From: Bacillota bacterium
GTDB taxonomy: Bacteria; Bacillota; Dethiobacteria; DTU022
Assembly (NCBI GenBank): GCA_018400435.1
Contig: JAGYMW010000015.1
Location: 1 to 38,011 of the forward strand
Length of the DNA: 38,011 nt
Direction of reading: 5' to 3'
Shown: positions 17,130 to 25,556 of the stretch, piece after piece
How positions within the stretch are numbered: the stretch's first letter is position 1
Layout: every line of letters starts with the position of its first letter
The notes under the pieces: model-generated
What the model was told of the DNA's origin: nothing
The model's database searches: none
Seen by the model: only the letters and a program-made list of their open reading frames with translations
Position numbers and translations under genes: made by a program

Positions 17130-17689
17130 AAAAAAATAAATTACCTGCACAGCTGTTGCTGGGCCCTGTTCCTGCCGCCATGATCGGCTGTGGCAACGGG
17201 GATATAAACAATATAATCACCCTGGCCTGGGTTGGAGTGGTCAATTCCAATCCTCCGCTGCTTTCAATTGCCGTTCGCCCAGGCCGTTATTCTCACGATC
17301 TGATCCGCAACAGCGGTGAATTCACGGTTAACCTTCCATCTGTGGAACAGGTCGCTGAAGCTGATGGCTGCGGCACTCTCAGTGGAAGAGATACCAACAA
17401 ATTTGAGCGTTACGGGCTGACTGCCGTCAGAGGTACACTCTCATGCGCACCCCTGATTGAAGAATGCCCTGTCAGCATGGAGTGTCTTGTTGAACAGACC
17501 CTTTCTCTGGGTAGCCATACTCTCTTTATCGGCCGGGTAGTTGCATCCTATGTGGCAGAAAATGTTACCGATGCCCGGGGGAAAATTGATTTTGAAAAAT
17601 CAGGGTTGCTCGGGTTTTGTTCCGGGAATTACCTGGAGACAGTGCCTCTCAATCTTACACTCGGTTATACCTTGAAGAAAGACGATTGA
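17126..17689 (+). CDS. Flavoredoxin / flavin reductase-like FMN-binding protein
   Basis: This 187-residue protein belongs to the flavin-reductase-like, FMN-binding split-barrel family. Family members called flavoredoxins carry electrons in anaerobes. Family features are the early LLGPVPAAMIGCG strand, the NIITLAWVGVVNSNPPLLSIAV segment that contacts FMN, RYSHDLIRNSGEFTVNLPS, and the C-terminal GRVVASYV strand. The ATG at 17126 overlaps the upstream stop and has GGAGGGAA in front. Whether it reduces free flavin or carries electrons for a partner is not visible. The neighbouring hydrolase does not suggest a pathway. Confidence 0.85.
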   Translation: MKKNKLPAQLLLGPVPAAMIGCGNGDINNIITLAWVGVVNSNPPLLSIAVRPGRYSHDLIRNSGEFTVNLPSVEQVAEADGCGTLSGRDTNKFERYGLTAVRGTLSCAPLIEECPVSMECLVEQTLSLGSHTLFIGRVVASYVAENVTDARGKIDFEKSGLLGFCSGNYLETVPLNLTLGYTLKKDD

Positions 17690-17713
17690 GCAGTCCGTCT
17701 TGCCGAACTGCTC
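17685..17713 (+). terminator. Inverted repeat at the end of the flavoredoxin gene
   Basis: TTGAGCAGT and ACTGCTCAA form a 9-bp perfect stem with a loop of about 12 nt. The left arm includes the stop codon of the flavoredoxin-like gene. No T-run follows, and the selA promoter begins immediately downstream at 17717. It could be a weak terminator or an operator for the selA promoter. Confidence 0.3.
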
Positions 17714-17716
17714 AAG

Positions 17717-17746
17717 TTGCCAACAGTCTCTGCTAATTGATATAAT
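17717..17746 (+). promoter_or_regulatory. Sigma70-type promoter for selA-selB
   Basis: TTGCCA (17717-17722), an 18-bp spacer and a perfect TATAAT (17741-17746) lie about 90 bp upstream of the selA start. This suggests selA-selB is transcribed separately from the flavoredoxin gene. Confidence 0.7.
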
Positions 17747-17836
17747 TGGTTGCGGCAGAAAGCCTTTGTGGCGTAGCCGACTTCCGGCCTGTAAGACAAC
17801 ATTAAGCTGCTATTTCAAAAGAAATGGGGGATATCA

Positions 17837-19258
17837 TTGACCGATTACCGCTCCTTATTGCGGGAACTACCGGCCGTTGATCGCCTGCTGAAAGAACCGG
17901 CAGCGGAAGAAACGCTTGAAAGGCTACCCAGGCGTTTAATTCTGCAGGCTGTCCAGGAGACGATTGCTTCTTACCGGGCCATGATTATTGATAGCCGCGC
18001 AGATCCGGCAAGGCTGGATAAAATTGATCTGTCACCCGAAAAAATGGCTGAAGAAGCGGTTGCTCTGGCGATCCGAAAAGGCCGACCGGGTCTGAAACCG
18101 CTGATCAACGCCACCGGGGTAGTTATTCACACTAACCTGGGACGCTCCCTGCTGTCCGGATCGGCCGTGGAAGCCCTTTCAGCGGTGGCTGCCAGTTACA
18201 ACAACCTGGAAATGTTTCTGGAAAGCGGTCGGAGGGGTTCGCGCCAGGAGCATTTGGAGGGCCTGCTCTGTGAGCTAAGCGGAGCTGAAGCAGCTCTTGT
18301 GGTCAACAATAATGCTGCTGCTGTTTTCCTGACCCTTCATACCATTGCTTCCGATTGGGAAGTGATTGTTTCCCGCGGTCAGCTAGTTGAAATAGGCGGA
18401 TCTTTTCGCATTCCGGAAATAATGGTTGCAAGCGGTGCCCGCCTGGTTGAGGTGGGAACGACCAATAAAACCTACCTCCGTGATTACGAGGCGGTGGTCA
18501 ATGAAAATACAGCTGCACTGTTAAAGGTTCATACCAGCAATTACCATATAATCGGTTTTACAGCGACCGTGTCCACGGAGGAACTCTCCCGCCTGGCTCA
18601 CAGAAATAACCTGCCCCTGATCGAGGATCTGGGCAGTGGTGTATTGATTGATACCTGTAAATACGGCCTGCCTGCCGAGCCGCGCGTTCAGGATAGCCTT
18701 TCTGCCGGGGCCGATGTGGTCACTTTTAGCGGTGATAAGATGCTGGGTGGTCCCCAGGCCGGCATCATTCTTGGCCGCCGTGACCTGGTCAACCACATGC
18801 GTAAAAACCAGCTGGCCCGGATAATGCGTATTGACAAACTGACCATTGCCGCCCTGGAAGCAACCCTGAGGCTTTACCTCGACGAAGAAGATGCCGTTGG
18901 TCAAATACCGGTCTGGCGAATGATTACTACTGCGCCGGAAACGCTCAGGAAACGCTCTGAGCAGATAGCCGGCCGTTTGGCTGAATTCTTTGAACCAGGT
19001 AAGGTTGCGGTGGTGAAAGGATTGTCCCGTGTCGGTGGAGGTGCACTGCCGGATGCCGAACTGCCGGCTTACCCTGTGGCCATCAATTTGCAGGACGGGC
19101 CCCTTTCAGCATCTGAATTGGCTGCCAGGCTGCGTCTGGGTGAACCACCGGTTATTCTCCGTCTGCAGCAGGATAAACTTTTGATTGATCTGCGAACCGT
19201 CAATGGGGAGCAGGAAGAAGAACTGGTTCTGGCGGTAAAAAAAGCCTGTTCGGATTGA
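17837..19258 (+). CDS. selA: L-seryl-tRNA(Sec) selenium transferase
   Basis: This PLP enzyme converts Ser-tRNA(Sec) to Sec-tRNA(Sec) using selenophosphate. The 473-residue length is typical. The N-terminal SelA domain begins LLRELPAVDRLL. The catalytic domain has GVVIHTNLGRS near residue 95, NNNAAAVFLTLH near 157 and the PLP-binding Lys301 in TFSGDKMLGGPQAG. The TTG at 17837 lies 6 nt after a purine-rich GGGGGA. It is followed by selB after 63 bp. Together they show that the organism makes selenoproteins, but no selC, selD or in-frame UGA selenoprotein gene was recognised in this window. Confidence 0.96.
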   Translation: MTDYRSLLRELPAVDRLLKEPAAEETLERLPRRLILQAVQETIASYRAMIIDSRADPARLDKIDLSPEKMAEEAVALAIRKGRPGLKPLINATGVVIHTNLGRSLLSGSAVEALSAVAASYNNLEMFLESGRRGSRQEHLEGLLCELSGAEAALVVNNNAAAVFLTLHTIASDWEVIVSRGQLVEIGGSFRIPEIMVASGARLVEVGTTNKTYLRDYEAVVNENTAALLKVHTSNYHIIGFTATVSTEELSRLAHRNNLPLIEDLGSGVLIDTCKYGLPAEPRVQDSLSAGADVVTFSGDKMLGGPQAGIILGRRDLVNHMRKNQLARIMRIDKLTIAALEATLRLYLDEEDAVGQIPVWRMITTAPETLRKRSEQIAGRLAEFFEPGKVAVVKGLSRVGGGALPDAELPAYPVAINLQDGPLSASELAARLRLGEPPVILRLQQDKLLIDLRTVNGEQEEELVLAVKKACSD

Positions 19259-19321
19259 TCTATATTTGTTCTTCCTGGCTCCAAAAAATTGTTATATTTA
19301 CTTATGGGGAGTGTTCCTTTC

Positions 19322-21268
19322 TTGGATGATTTAATCATAGGGACGGCCGGTCATGTTGATCATGGTAAAACGGTGCTCATCAAAGCGCTGACAGGTGTTG
19401 ACACTGATCGGCTGAGAGAAGAAAAAGAACGGGGTATTTCCATTGATCTTGGTTTTGCACCCTTTCGTCTCCCGGGCGGTCGGTTGGCCGGAGTGGTTGA
19501 TGTTCCCGGCCATGAACGGTTTATCCACAACATGCTGGCCGGGGCTGCAGGGATGGATCTGGTAATGCTTGTTGTTGACGCGGCCGAGGGGATCATGCCT
19601 CAGACCCGTGAGCACCTTGATATTCTTCAGCTTCTGGGGATAAAAAATGGCATTGTTGTAATTACCAAGATTGACCTGGTGGAAGAAGAATGGCGGGAGC
19701 TGATTGAAGAGGAAATCTGCGAAGAGCTGCGGGGCACCTTCCTGGAAGATGCCCCTGTCCATTCCGTTTCGTCTGTTGAAGGGTGGGGTATTGCCGAACT
19801 AAAAGAGTTGATTGATCGCCAGACCGCCGATCTTGAACCACGGAGTGAGGCGGGACCTCTCCGCCTGCCTGTGGACCGCTCATTTTCCATTGCCGGTTTC
19901 GGTACCGTAGTTACAGGCACCCTGATTCAGGGGAAAGTGAAGGTGGGCGATAGGGTGGAAGTGGTGCCGCCCGGGCTTGAGGCCAGGGTACGCAATATCC
20001 AGGTTCACGATCAGGATGTCAATAAAGCCAGAGCGGGAACGAGAGTGGCTTTAAACCTCTCGGGACTTGAAAAAAACAGTATCGTCAGGGGCAGTGTGGT
20101 GAGCAACCCCGGGTATTACCGGGAAACTGCTCTACTCGATTTATCGCTTACCCTTCTTCCACGCGCCGCAAGGCGGCTTAAAAATCTTGATCCGGTTCAT
20201 TTTTTCCTCGGCACCGCTAGGACTACTGCCCGTGTCCTGCTTCTGGACCGTGATGAATTGCATCAGGGAGAAACAGCTCTGGCTCAGTGCAGGCTGGAAA
20301 AACCGATCGTTGCTGAACGCGGCGATCCCTTTGTGATCCGTTCTTATTCCCCCATGACTACTATCGGCGGAGGACGTGTTCTCGATCCACATCCCATTAG
20401 ACACCACCGTTTCCGGCCGGCAGTGATTGAAAAGCTGCAGGAGCTTGAAGATACTGCTGATGCTGCCGGGGAAGCCCCTTTTTTACGCCATAAACTTGAG
20501 GAAATGCTTATAGCCGATGATGTTTGTTTGGCCAGGGAAACCCGCCTGGATCCTGAAAAAACGGCCCAACTTCTTGAAGAGATGGTTTCCAGGGGAGAGA
20601 TAGAAAAATTAGGTGAAGTTTATATTCTCCCCGTTGAACTGAAGCGATACAGACAGAAAGTGCTTGCCGAACTGGATAAATATCACCAAAGCCGTCCCCT
20701 TTCCCCGGGGATATCGAGAGCTCGCCTGAAAGGTTTTCTGCCTTCTTCTTTTGGACAGCGTGAGTACGACTCTTTTCTTAAAAATCTCCAGGAGCGTAAA
20801 GAAATTACTGCTGAAGGTGACCTGGTCAGTAAATATGGCTTTAAACCTGTTCCATCACCGGAAGAACAGAAATGCATTGATACCCTGCTGGATCTGTATT
20901 GTTCAGGAGGTTTGCAGCCACCTTCTGTTAAGGAAGCTTTTACCGGTGCAGGTGTAAAATCGGAAAGATGGGACGAGTACCTGAATTATCTGCAGATGAC
21001 TGGAACACTGGTTAAAATTAGCGAAGAGCTTTATTATCATGCTGATACATACAGGGAAGCGCTGGCTCTCCTGAAACGGCATTTTGCTTCCGCCGATAGA
21101 ATCACCCTGGCTGAATTTCGAGATATAACCGGCAGCTCTCGCAAATATGCCCAGGCTCTTCTCGAGCACTTTGATCAGGAAAAGTATACCAGGAGGATCC
21201 AGGATTACCGGATTCCTCTGCGTTTGAAAAACATCGACGGTATAAAGGAAATAAATAAAAGAAAATGA
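19322..21268 (+). CDS. selB: Selenocysteine-specific translation elongation factor
   Basis: This GTPase delivers Sec-tRNA(Sec) to ribosomes at UGA codons by binding the mRNA SECIS element. The N-terminal EF-Tu-like domain has [11 protein letters not shown], a switch region with [11 protein letters not shown], the DVPGHERF motif and TKID. Two beta-barrel domains follow, with [15 protein letters not shown], then C-terminal winged-helix repeats from about residue 380 that bind SECIS RNA. TTG at 19322 sits 10 nt after GGGGAG and begins [17 protein letters not shown] like homologues, giving 648 residues. ATG at 19304 and an earlier in-frame start at 19289 are alternatives but have no visible ribosome site. 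Confidence 0.95.
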   Translation: MDDLIIGTAGHVDHGKTVLIKALTGVDTDRLREEKERGISIDLGFAPFRLPGGRLAGVVDVPGHERFIHNMLAGAAGMDLVMLVVDAAEGIMPQTREHLDILQLLGIKNGIVVITKIDLVEEEWRELIEEEICEELRGTFLEDAPVHSVSSVEGWGIAELKELIDRQTADLEPRSEAGPLRLPVDRSFSIAGFGTVVTGTLIQGKVKVGDRVEVVPPGLEARVRNIQVHDQDVNKARAGTRVALNLSGLEKNSIVRGSVVSNPGYYRETALLDLSLTLLPRAARRLKNLDPVHFFLGTARTTARVLLLDRDELHQGETALAQCRLEKPIVAERGDPFVIRSYSPMTTIGGGRVLDPHPIRHHRFRPAVIEKLQELEDTADAAGEAPFLRHKLEEMLIADDVCLARETRLDPEKTAQLLEEMVSRGEIEKLGEVYILPVELKRYRQKVLAELDKYHQSRPLSPGISRARLKGFLPSSFGQREYDSFLKNLQERKEITAEGDLVSKYGFKPVPSPEEQKCIDTLLDLYCSGGLQPPSVKEAFTGAGVKSERWDEYLNYLQMTGTLVKISEELYYHADTYREALALLKRHFASADRITLAEFRDITGSSRKYAQALLEHFDQEKYTRRIQDYRIPLRLKNIDGIKEINKRK

Positions 21269-21558
21269 TCCAGAAGTAGCAGGTGATTTCCCGGGAAGGA
21301 CCTGGAAGTAAAAAAATGTTGCAAATTTAGGTAATGATGCATAACCAGGTATTACATGGCAAATTATGGTGCTTTGAATAGTTGGAATTTTTAAGGAAGA
21401 TAGCAGGATAAAACATGGTAATGTCGAAATATAACTTATATCGTTGCTATGTTGCAGTTGTCTAAATATTTTATCTAAAAATTGGGGGAGGTGCTACCGG
21501 TAACCCGATAAAAATGCCGAGTTCTCCGGTCTGCTTTAAAAAAATGATGCCGGTAACG
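21269..21558. other. Non-coding stretch between selB and the IS remnant
   Basis: These 290 bases contain no convincing ORF. The octamer CCGGTAAC occurs twice, near 21499 and 21550, about 51 bp apart, and the first copy is part of the palindrome TACCGGTA. The palindrome TTCCCGGGAA lies near 21287. No known riboswitch class was recognised, and I looked for but did not find a selC-like tRNA here. The second CCGGTAAC copy abuts the left inverted repeat of the IS remnant. Confidence 0.35.
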
Positions 21559-22549
21559 AGGGCTTCCTTAACAGCCCAAAAGGCCTTTAAAATATAGTAT
21601 TTCAGCCCATTTTATGGGATAGTAAGTGCAAGGAAAATCTCCGCAGATCTTTAAAAACCTTGCGCTTGAGGTGACGTTATTGTATCGGAAAAAAGACAAC
21701 CAGACCACAATTGACGATTTACCGATAACCTTTGGTGGCTATCTATTAGCCGATAATTGCTGGTTGGTCAAGGCGAAGATGAATCCCTGGGACAAGATTG
21801 AAAGCGACTACGCCGATCTTTTCCCCGGCGGAACCGGCAACAAAGCCAAAACAGCCAGATTAGTCTTCGGCGACATAATAATCAAAAAAACCCTGGGCTT
21901 TACCGATGAAGAAACAGTAGAGCAAATCCGGGAAAACTCCTACCTGCAATATTTTCTGGGTTATAAAGAATTCATCACCGAGAAACCCTTTGACTTCTCT
22001 TTGATGGTTTTTCTCCGCAAACGCTTTGGCTTAAAAAACCTCACCGAAATAAGCGAGACTATCTGCAAAATACAGAACAGGGATGATCACGATCCCCCTT
22101 CTGCAGCAAGAGGGGATCCGGATCGGAACAGTGCAGGTGACACTTTCCAGAACAAGTATGAAATGCTGATGGATACCACCTGTGTCCCAAACGACATTCA
22201 CTTAAGTGTCCCCAGGCTGGGCCGACCACCAAAGGAGACGGACAAAGTACTTAAAATGCTGCTGGCCCGGCAGGATGAGCCAGGCCGCATCCCCATCGAA
22301 GACAAGTTTGGCAAAGGAAAAAGACAATACGGTCTGAGCCTGATTAAGGAGAAACTGAAACAGACAAGTGAAGCAACCATTATCATTATCCTGATCGTGA
22401 TGAACCTGGCCAGGGGTTATCGTGATCTTTTTGTTTCTTATTCAAAGAGCATTTTACTTTCAACCAGAGCTTGTTTTATGCATTTTGCGAGGCGTGGTAT
22501 ATTTACCGTTGCATAGTTTCTTGTTAACAAGGGCTGTTAATCAAGCCCT
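21559..22549 (+). mobile_element. Deletion derivative of an IS5/IS1182-like insertion sequence
   Basis: The element is bounded by 19-bp terminal inverted repeats at 21559-21577 and 22531-22549 that match at 17 of 19 positions. The inner ten bases TTAACAGCCC match exactly. Between them lies one transposase-related reading frame whose middle third is missing. No convincing target-site duplication is visible next to the repeats. At about 990 bp it is far shorter than a complete element of this kind would be. It could be mobilised only in trans. Its right repeat ends 11 bp before the first ATG of the Hdr-ETF-Flx cluster. Confidence 0.75.
21680..22516 (+). pseudogene. Internally deleted DUF772-type transposase
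   Basis: The N-terminal part resembles the DUF772 domain of IS5/IS1182-type transposases, with FGGYLLADNCW, the WDKIESDYADLFP segment, DEETVEQIRENSYLQYF and FDFSLMVFLRKRFG. The reading frame then reaches LMDTTCVPNDI, which in the family precedes the long catalytic DDE region. It jumps directly to the C-terminal RLGRPPKE, IEDKFGKGKRQYGL and ATIIIILIVMNLAR segments. The DDE core, probably about 150-200 residues, is therefore gone although the frame remains open. The junction lies near 22195-22210 and carries the 10-bp palindrome CACTTAAGTG at 22199-22208. TTG at 21680 follows GAGGTGA and matches the usual MYRK-like start; a GTG at 21626 is also in frame. Confidence 0.8.
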
Positions 22550-22560
22550 AAATAAAATTT

Positions 22561-23715
22561 ATGATGCGGGGTATGATTATGATAAGTGAAACCAATTCTT
22601 TTACTGAAAAATTTGACCTGCTCGGCTGTATTCAGTGCGGGCGCTGTACAGGAGGATGTCCCGTTACCGTCCGGGCAGATCTCAATGTGCGCCGCTTTGT
22701 ATACGATGCCTATAATGAAGAAAAACTTGATGAATTGGCCAGACTTGCGGAAATCTGGGATTGCACGACCTGCAATACCTGTGCTGTTCGCTGCCCCAAG
22801 GGGTTGAAACCGCTTGAAGTTCTTCTAGCCCTGCGGTCCATGGTTGTCGAGAGTGGTAAGGTTGAACCAACAGTACGTGATGCCCTGCAGAGCGTTTTAC
22901 TGGAAGGGAATCCCTGGGAAAAACCGCGGGCGATCCGCTGTGATTGGATGGACGGTCTTGATGTAAAAATGGCCGAACCGGGTGTACCGGTGGAAAACCT
23001 TTTTTTTGTTTGCTGCACCATTGCTTATGACCCGCGGCTGCAGATTATTGCTCGCAACATGGTTCGCATTCTGAACAAACTGGATCTTGATTATGGGTTC
23101 ATTGGCACCGATGAAACATGCTGTGGCAGTGAGGTGCGTACACTTGGTGAAGAAGGCCTTTTTGAAATGCTAATCGAAGATAACACGGAACTTCTAAACA
23201 GCTTTGAGGCCAAAAGAATTGTTGCTTTTTCACCGCATTGTTTCAGTGTTTTCAACACTTACTATCCTGACCTCAAAAGTGAGGTTATTCATTATACCCA
23301 GCTTTTTGACGAACTGGTCGGGGAAAACAAAATTCCCTGGAGGGGTGAGTTGCAGAAAAAAGTTGTTTACCATGATCCCTGTTACCTGGGTAAATTGAGT
23401 GGTGTATACGATGAGCCGCGCAGTGTTCTGCAAAAAATACCGGGTGTTGAACTGCTTGAATTCGATCGCTGCCGCGAGCGCAGTCTTTGTTGTGAGGGCA
23501 GTGGTGGTAAAATGTGGGTTGAATCTCATTCAAAAAAAGAGCGGTTGGCGGAAACAAGAATTAAAGATGCCAGAGCTCTGGGGGCTGACATTGTAGCTGT
23601 ATCATGTCCTTTCTGTTTGCTTACCCTTGAAGATGCTCTCAAAGGGCTTGGCTTTGAAGAAGAAATGCGAGTGGCTGAAATAATGGAGCTGCTCGGAGAA
23701 GTTGTGGAAGAATAA
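22561..23715 (+). CDS. HdrC-HdrB fusion: heterodisulfide reductase-like iron-sulfur protein
   Basis: This soluble 384-residue protein joins an HdrC-like ferredoxin part to an HdrB-like CCG part. Residues 23-33 and 68-78 hold two CxxCxxCxxxC motifs for 4Fe-4S clusters (GCIQCGRCTGGCP and DCTTCNTCAVRCPK). Two cysteine-rich CCG-type domains follow. The second is canonical: C274, C310-C311 and C349-x2-C352. The first has CC151-152 and CC187-188 but ends SPHC (C227), lacking one Cys of the CxxC. HdrB proteins use such motifs to bind noncubane clusters that reduce disulfides; in ETF-linked relatives they accept electrons. Later in-frame ATGs at 22573 and 22579 follow a GGGG stretch and may be the true start. 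It begins the nine-gene cluster and starts 11 bp after an IS remnant. Confidence 0.88.
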   Translation: MMRGMIMISETNSFTEKFDLLGCIQCGRCTGGCPVTVRADLNVRRFVYDAYNEEKLDELARLAEIWDCTTCNTCAVRCPKGLKPLEVLLALRSMVVESGKVEPTVRDALQSVLLEGNPWEKPRAIRCDWMDGLDVKMAEPGVPVENLFFVCCTIAYDPRLQIIARNMVRILNKLDLDYGFIGTDETCCGSEVRTLGEEGLFEMLIEDNTELLNSFEAKRIVAFSPHCFSVFNTYYPDLKSEVIHYTQLFDELVGENKIPWRGELQKKVVYHDPCYLGKLSGVYDEPRSVLQKIPGVELLEFDRCRERSLCCEGSGGKMWVESHSKKERLAETRIKDARALGADIVAVSCPFCLLTLEDALKGLGFEEEMRVAEIMELLGEVVEE

Positions 23716-23751
23716 ATTAATTTATAAATCTTGCAGGAGGTGGAGTTAGGA

Positions 23752-24540
23752 ATGAAAACATTTGTTTGTATCAAGTATGTGCCAGACACTTCCGAAGCGG
23801 AAGTAAAGGTCAATCCCGACGGCGTAACCGTTGACAGCAGTCGTTTTTCTTTTGATATCAACGATGCTGATAATTATGCCGTTGAGGAATCGGTTTTAAT
23901 CAAAGAAGCCAGGGGTGGCGACATCACTGTTGCCTCAATCGGTCCCAAACAATCCGATGTGATGATCAGAATGGCTATGGCCAAAGGTTGTGATCAGGCG
24001 ATCCGGGTTGAAGACGACAGGATTGCCGGTCATGATCCCTTGATAGTGGCCAGGGTCCTTGCCGGAGCGATCAAGGGCCACGAATGCGATCTTGTTTTGA
24101 CGGGCTGCATGGCCGGTGACGACGGGCACATGGCAACCGGTGCGGCCCTGGCAGAAGAGTTGGGATTTAACCATGCCACAATGGTTAAAAAATTGGAGAT
24201 TCTTGATGGTAAAGTTAAAGCTTACCGGGAACTGGAAGGCGGGTTGATGGAAGTGGTTGAACTTGCTTTACCGGCAGTCCTGACTATCCAGACCGGTATC
24301 AACGAGCCGCGTTATGCGCCAATCCGGGGTATACGCGAAGCCCAGAAGAAAGAGTTGAAAGTAGTCAATCTCGAAGACCTTGGTCTTGATCCGAATGATG
24401 TTGATGCCGAAGCTTCCGGGGTCATCCTGGAGCAGCTTTATATCCCCGAAATTGAATCAGCAGCCGAATTCATAGAAGGCGAACCTGATGAAAAAGCTGA
24501 AAAACTGGCATCCATCCTGGTTAAAGGAGGATTAGTATGA
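23752..24540 (+). CDS. etfB: Electron transfer flavoprotein beta subunit
   Basis: It is the small ETF subunit, binding AMP or a second FAD in family members, and accepts electrons from acyl-CoA dehydrogenase-type flavoproteins. The 262-residue protein shows FVCIKYVPDTSE at the start, DINDADNYAVEES near 32, GHDPLIVARVLAGAI near 90, TGCMAGDDGHMATGAALAEELG near 113 and the ETF-beta signature region around VELALPAVLTIQTGINEPRYAPIRGI. ATG at 23752 is preceded by GGAGG and GGAGTTAGG; the upstream in-frame start at 23731 is the ribosome site itself. The stop overlaps etfA by 4 bp. Whether this ETF is of the bifurcating type cannot be settled by eye. Confidence 0.95.
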   Translation: MKTFVCIKYVPDTSEAEVKVNPDGVTVDSSRFSFDINDADNYAVEESVLIKEARGGDITVASIGPKQSDVMIRMAMAKGCDQAIRVEDDRIAGHDPLIVARVLAGAIKGHECDLVLTGCMAGDDGHMATGAALAEELGFNHATMVKKLEILDGKVKAYRELEGGLMEVVELALPAVLTIQTGINEPRYAPIRGIREAQKKELKVVNLEDLGLDPNDVDAEASGVILEQLYIPEIESAAEFIEGEPDEKAEKLASILVKGGLV

Positions 24541-25514
24541 TGGGAAATATCCTTGTATTAGCAGAACACCGCCAGGGATCCTTGAGGGAAATCACCTTTG
24601 AAATGCTGGCCATTGCTCCGCAGTTGTCCTCAGACATGGGTGGAGAAGCTGTAGTCCTTCTCATCGGAAGCGGCGTGGATGAAATGGCTGTCAAGATTGC
24701 TTCATATGGAGTTAAAGTTCTGGTTATTGACGACCCGCTTTTTGAAGACTTTAACGGTGAAAAATATCAGAAAGTAATCTCGGCTGTAATTGACGATCTT
24801 AAACCATCGGTGGTAATGACCGGACACACAGCGCAGGGCGTTGACTTCATGCCTCCCCTGGCGGTGGAGAAAAGATTGCCCCTGGTCATGGAAGCGATCG
24901 CCCTGGAATATACTGACGGTGCTCTCAAGGCGACCCGCCAGCTTTATTCCGGTAAGGTTAATGCTATTGTTGCTTTCAAACCGGCGGATACATACCTGGT
25001 AACTATAAGAGAAGGGATAGCCGAAGCACCTGAAATTACCACTGCAGGGCCGGTAGAAAAAATTAATACACCCCTGAAGGAGGATCTCGATTACCGGAAA
25101 TTTGTTGAATATATTGAAGCGGAAGTAGGCGATGTTGATATTACTCAGTCCGATATTCTTGTAGCCATCGGTCGCGGATTAAAAGAGGATAAAAATTTGC
25201 CTCTTATTGAAGAACTGGCCAAAGCTGTAAAAGCGGACATTGCCGGTTCGCGGGCGGCTACCGATGCCGGCTGGATTTCGCAGGATCGCCAGGTGGGAAC
25301 GTCCGGAAAAACAGTCAAGCCAAAACTTTATATTGCCATGGGTATCTCCGGCGCGTTTCAGCATGTTGCCGGCATGAAAGGAGCCAAAACGGTGGTGGCC
25401 ATTAACAAGGACCCCGAGGCCCCTATTTTTAATGTAGCTGACTATGCCATTGTCGAAGATATGTTCAAGGTTGTCCCCAAATTAACCGAAAAACTGAAAG
25501 AACTGAAAAGCTAA
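24537..25514 (+). CDS. etfA: Electron transfer flavoprotein alpha subunit
   Basis: It is the large ETF subunit carrying the FAD that exchanges electrons with partner enzymes. The 325-residue length is normal and there is no N-terminal ferredoxin extension. The FAD-binding C-terminal domain is clear: GSRAATDAGW near residue 237, DRQVGTSGKTVKPKLYIA, GISGAFQHVAGMK and the hallmark INKDPEAPIFNVADY near 290. ATG at 24537 overlaps the etfB stop (ATGA), with AAAGGAGG in front; ATG 24540 is next. Sitting between HdrBC and HdrA genes, it is inferred to dock on the Hdr complex rather than on a membrane quinone reductase. Confidence 0.95.
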   Translation: MMGNILVLAEHRQGSLREITFEMLAIAPQLSSDMGGEAVVLLIGSGVDEMAVKIASYGVKVLVIDDPLFEDFNGEKYQKVISAVIDDLKPSVVMTGHTAQGVDFMPPLAVEKRLPLVMEAIALEYTDGALKATRQLYSGKVNAIVAFKPADTYLVTIREGIAEAPEITTAGPVEKINTPLKEDLDYRKFVEYIEAEVGDVDITQSDILVAIGRGLKEDKNLPLIEELAKAVKADIAGSRAATDAGWISQDRQVGTSGKTVKPKLYIAMGISGAFQHVAGMKGAKTVVAINKDPEAPIFNVADYAIVEDMFKVVPKLTEKLKELKS

Positions 25515-25556
25515 AGGTTTAAGAGGGCCAATCTTTGCGGGAGGATGAAAAGTCAG

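Noticed and set aside
21480-21560. Possible selC tRNA or riboswitch after selB
   Set aside because: No long acceptor stem with a UCA anticodon arm and no known riboswitch core could be matched by eye.
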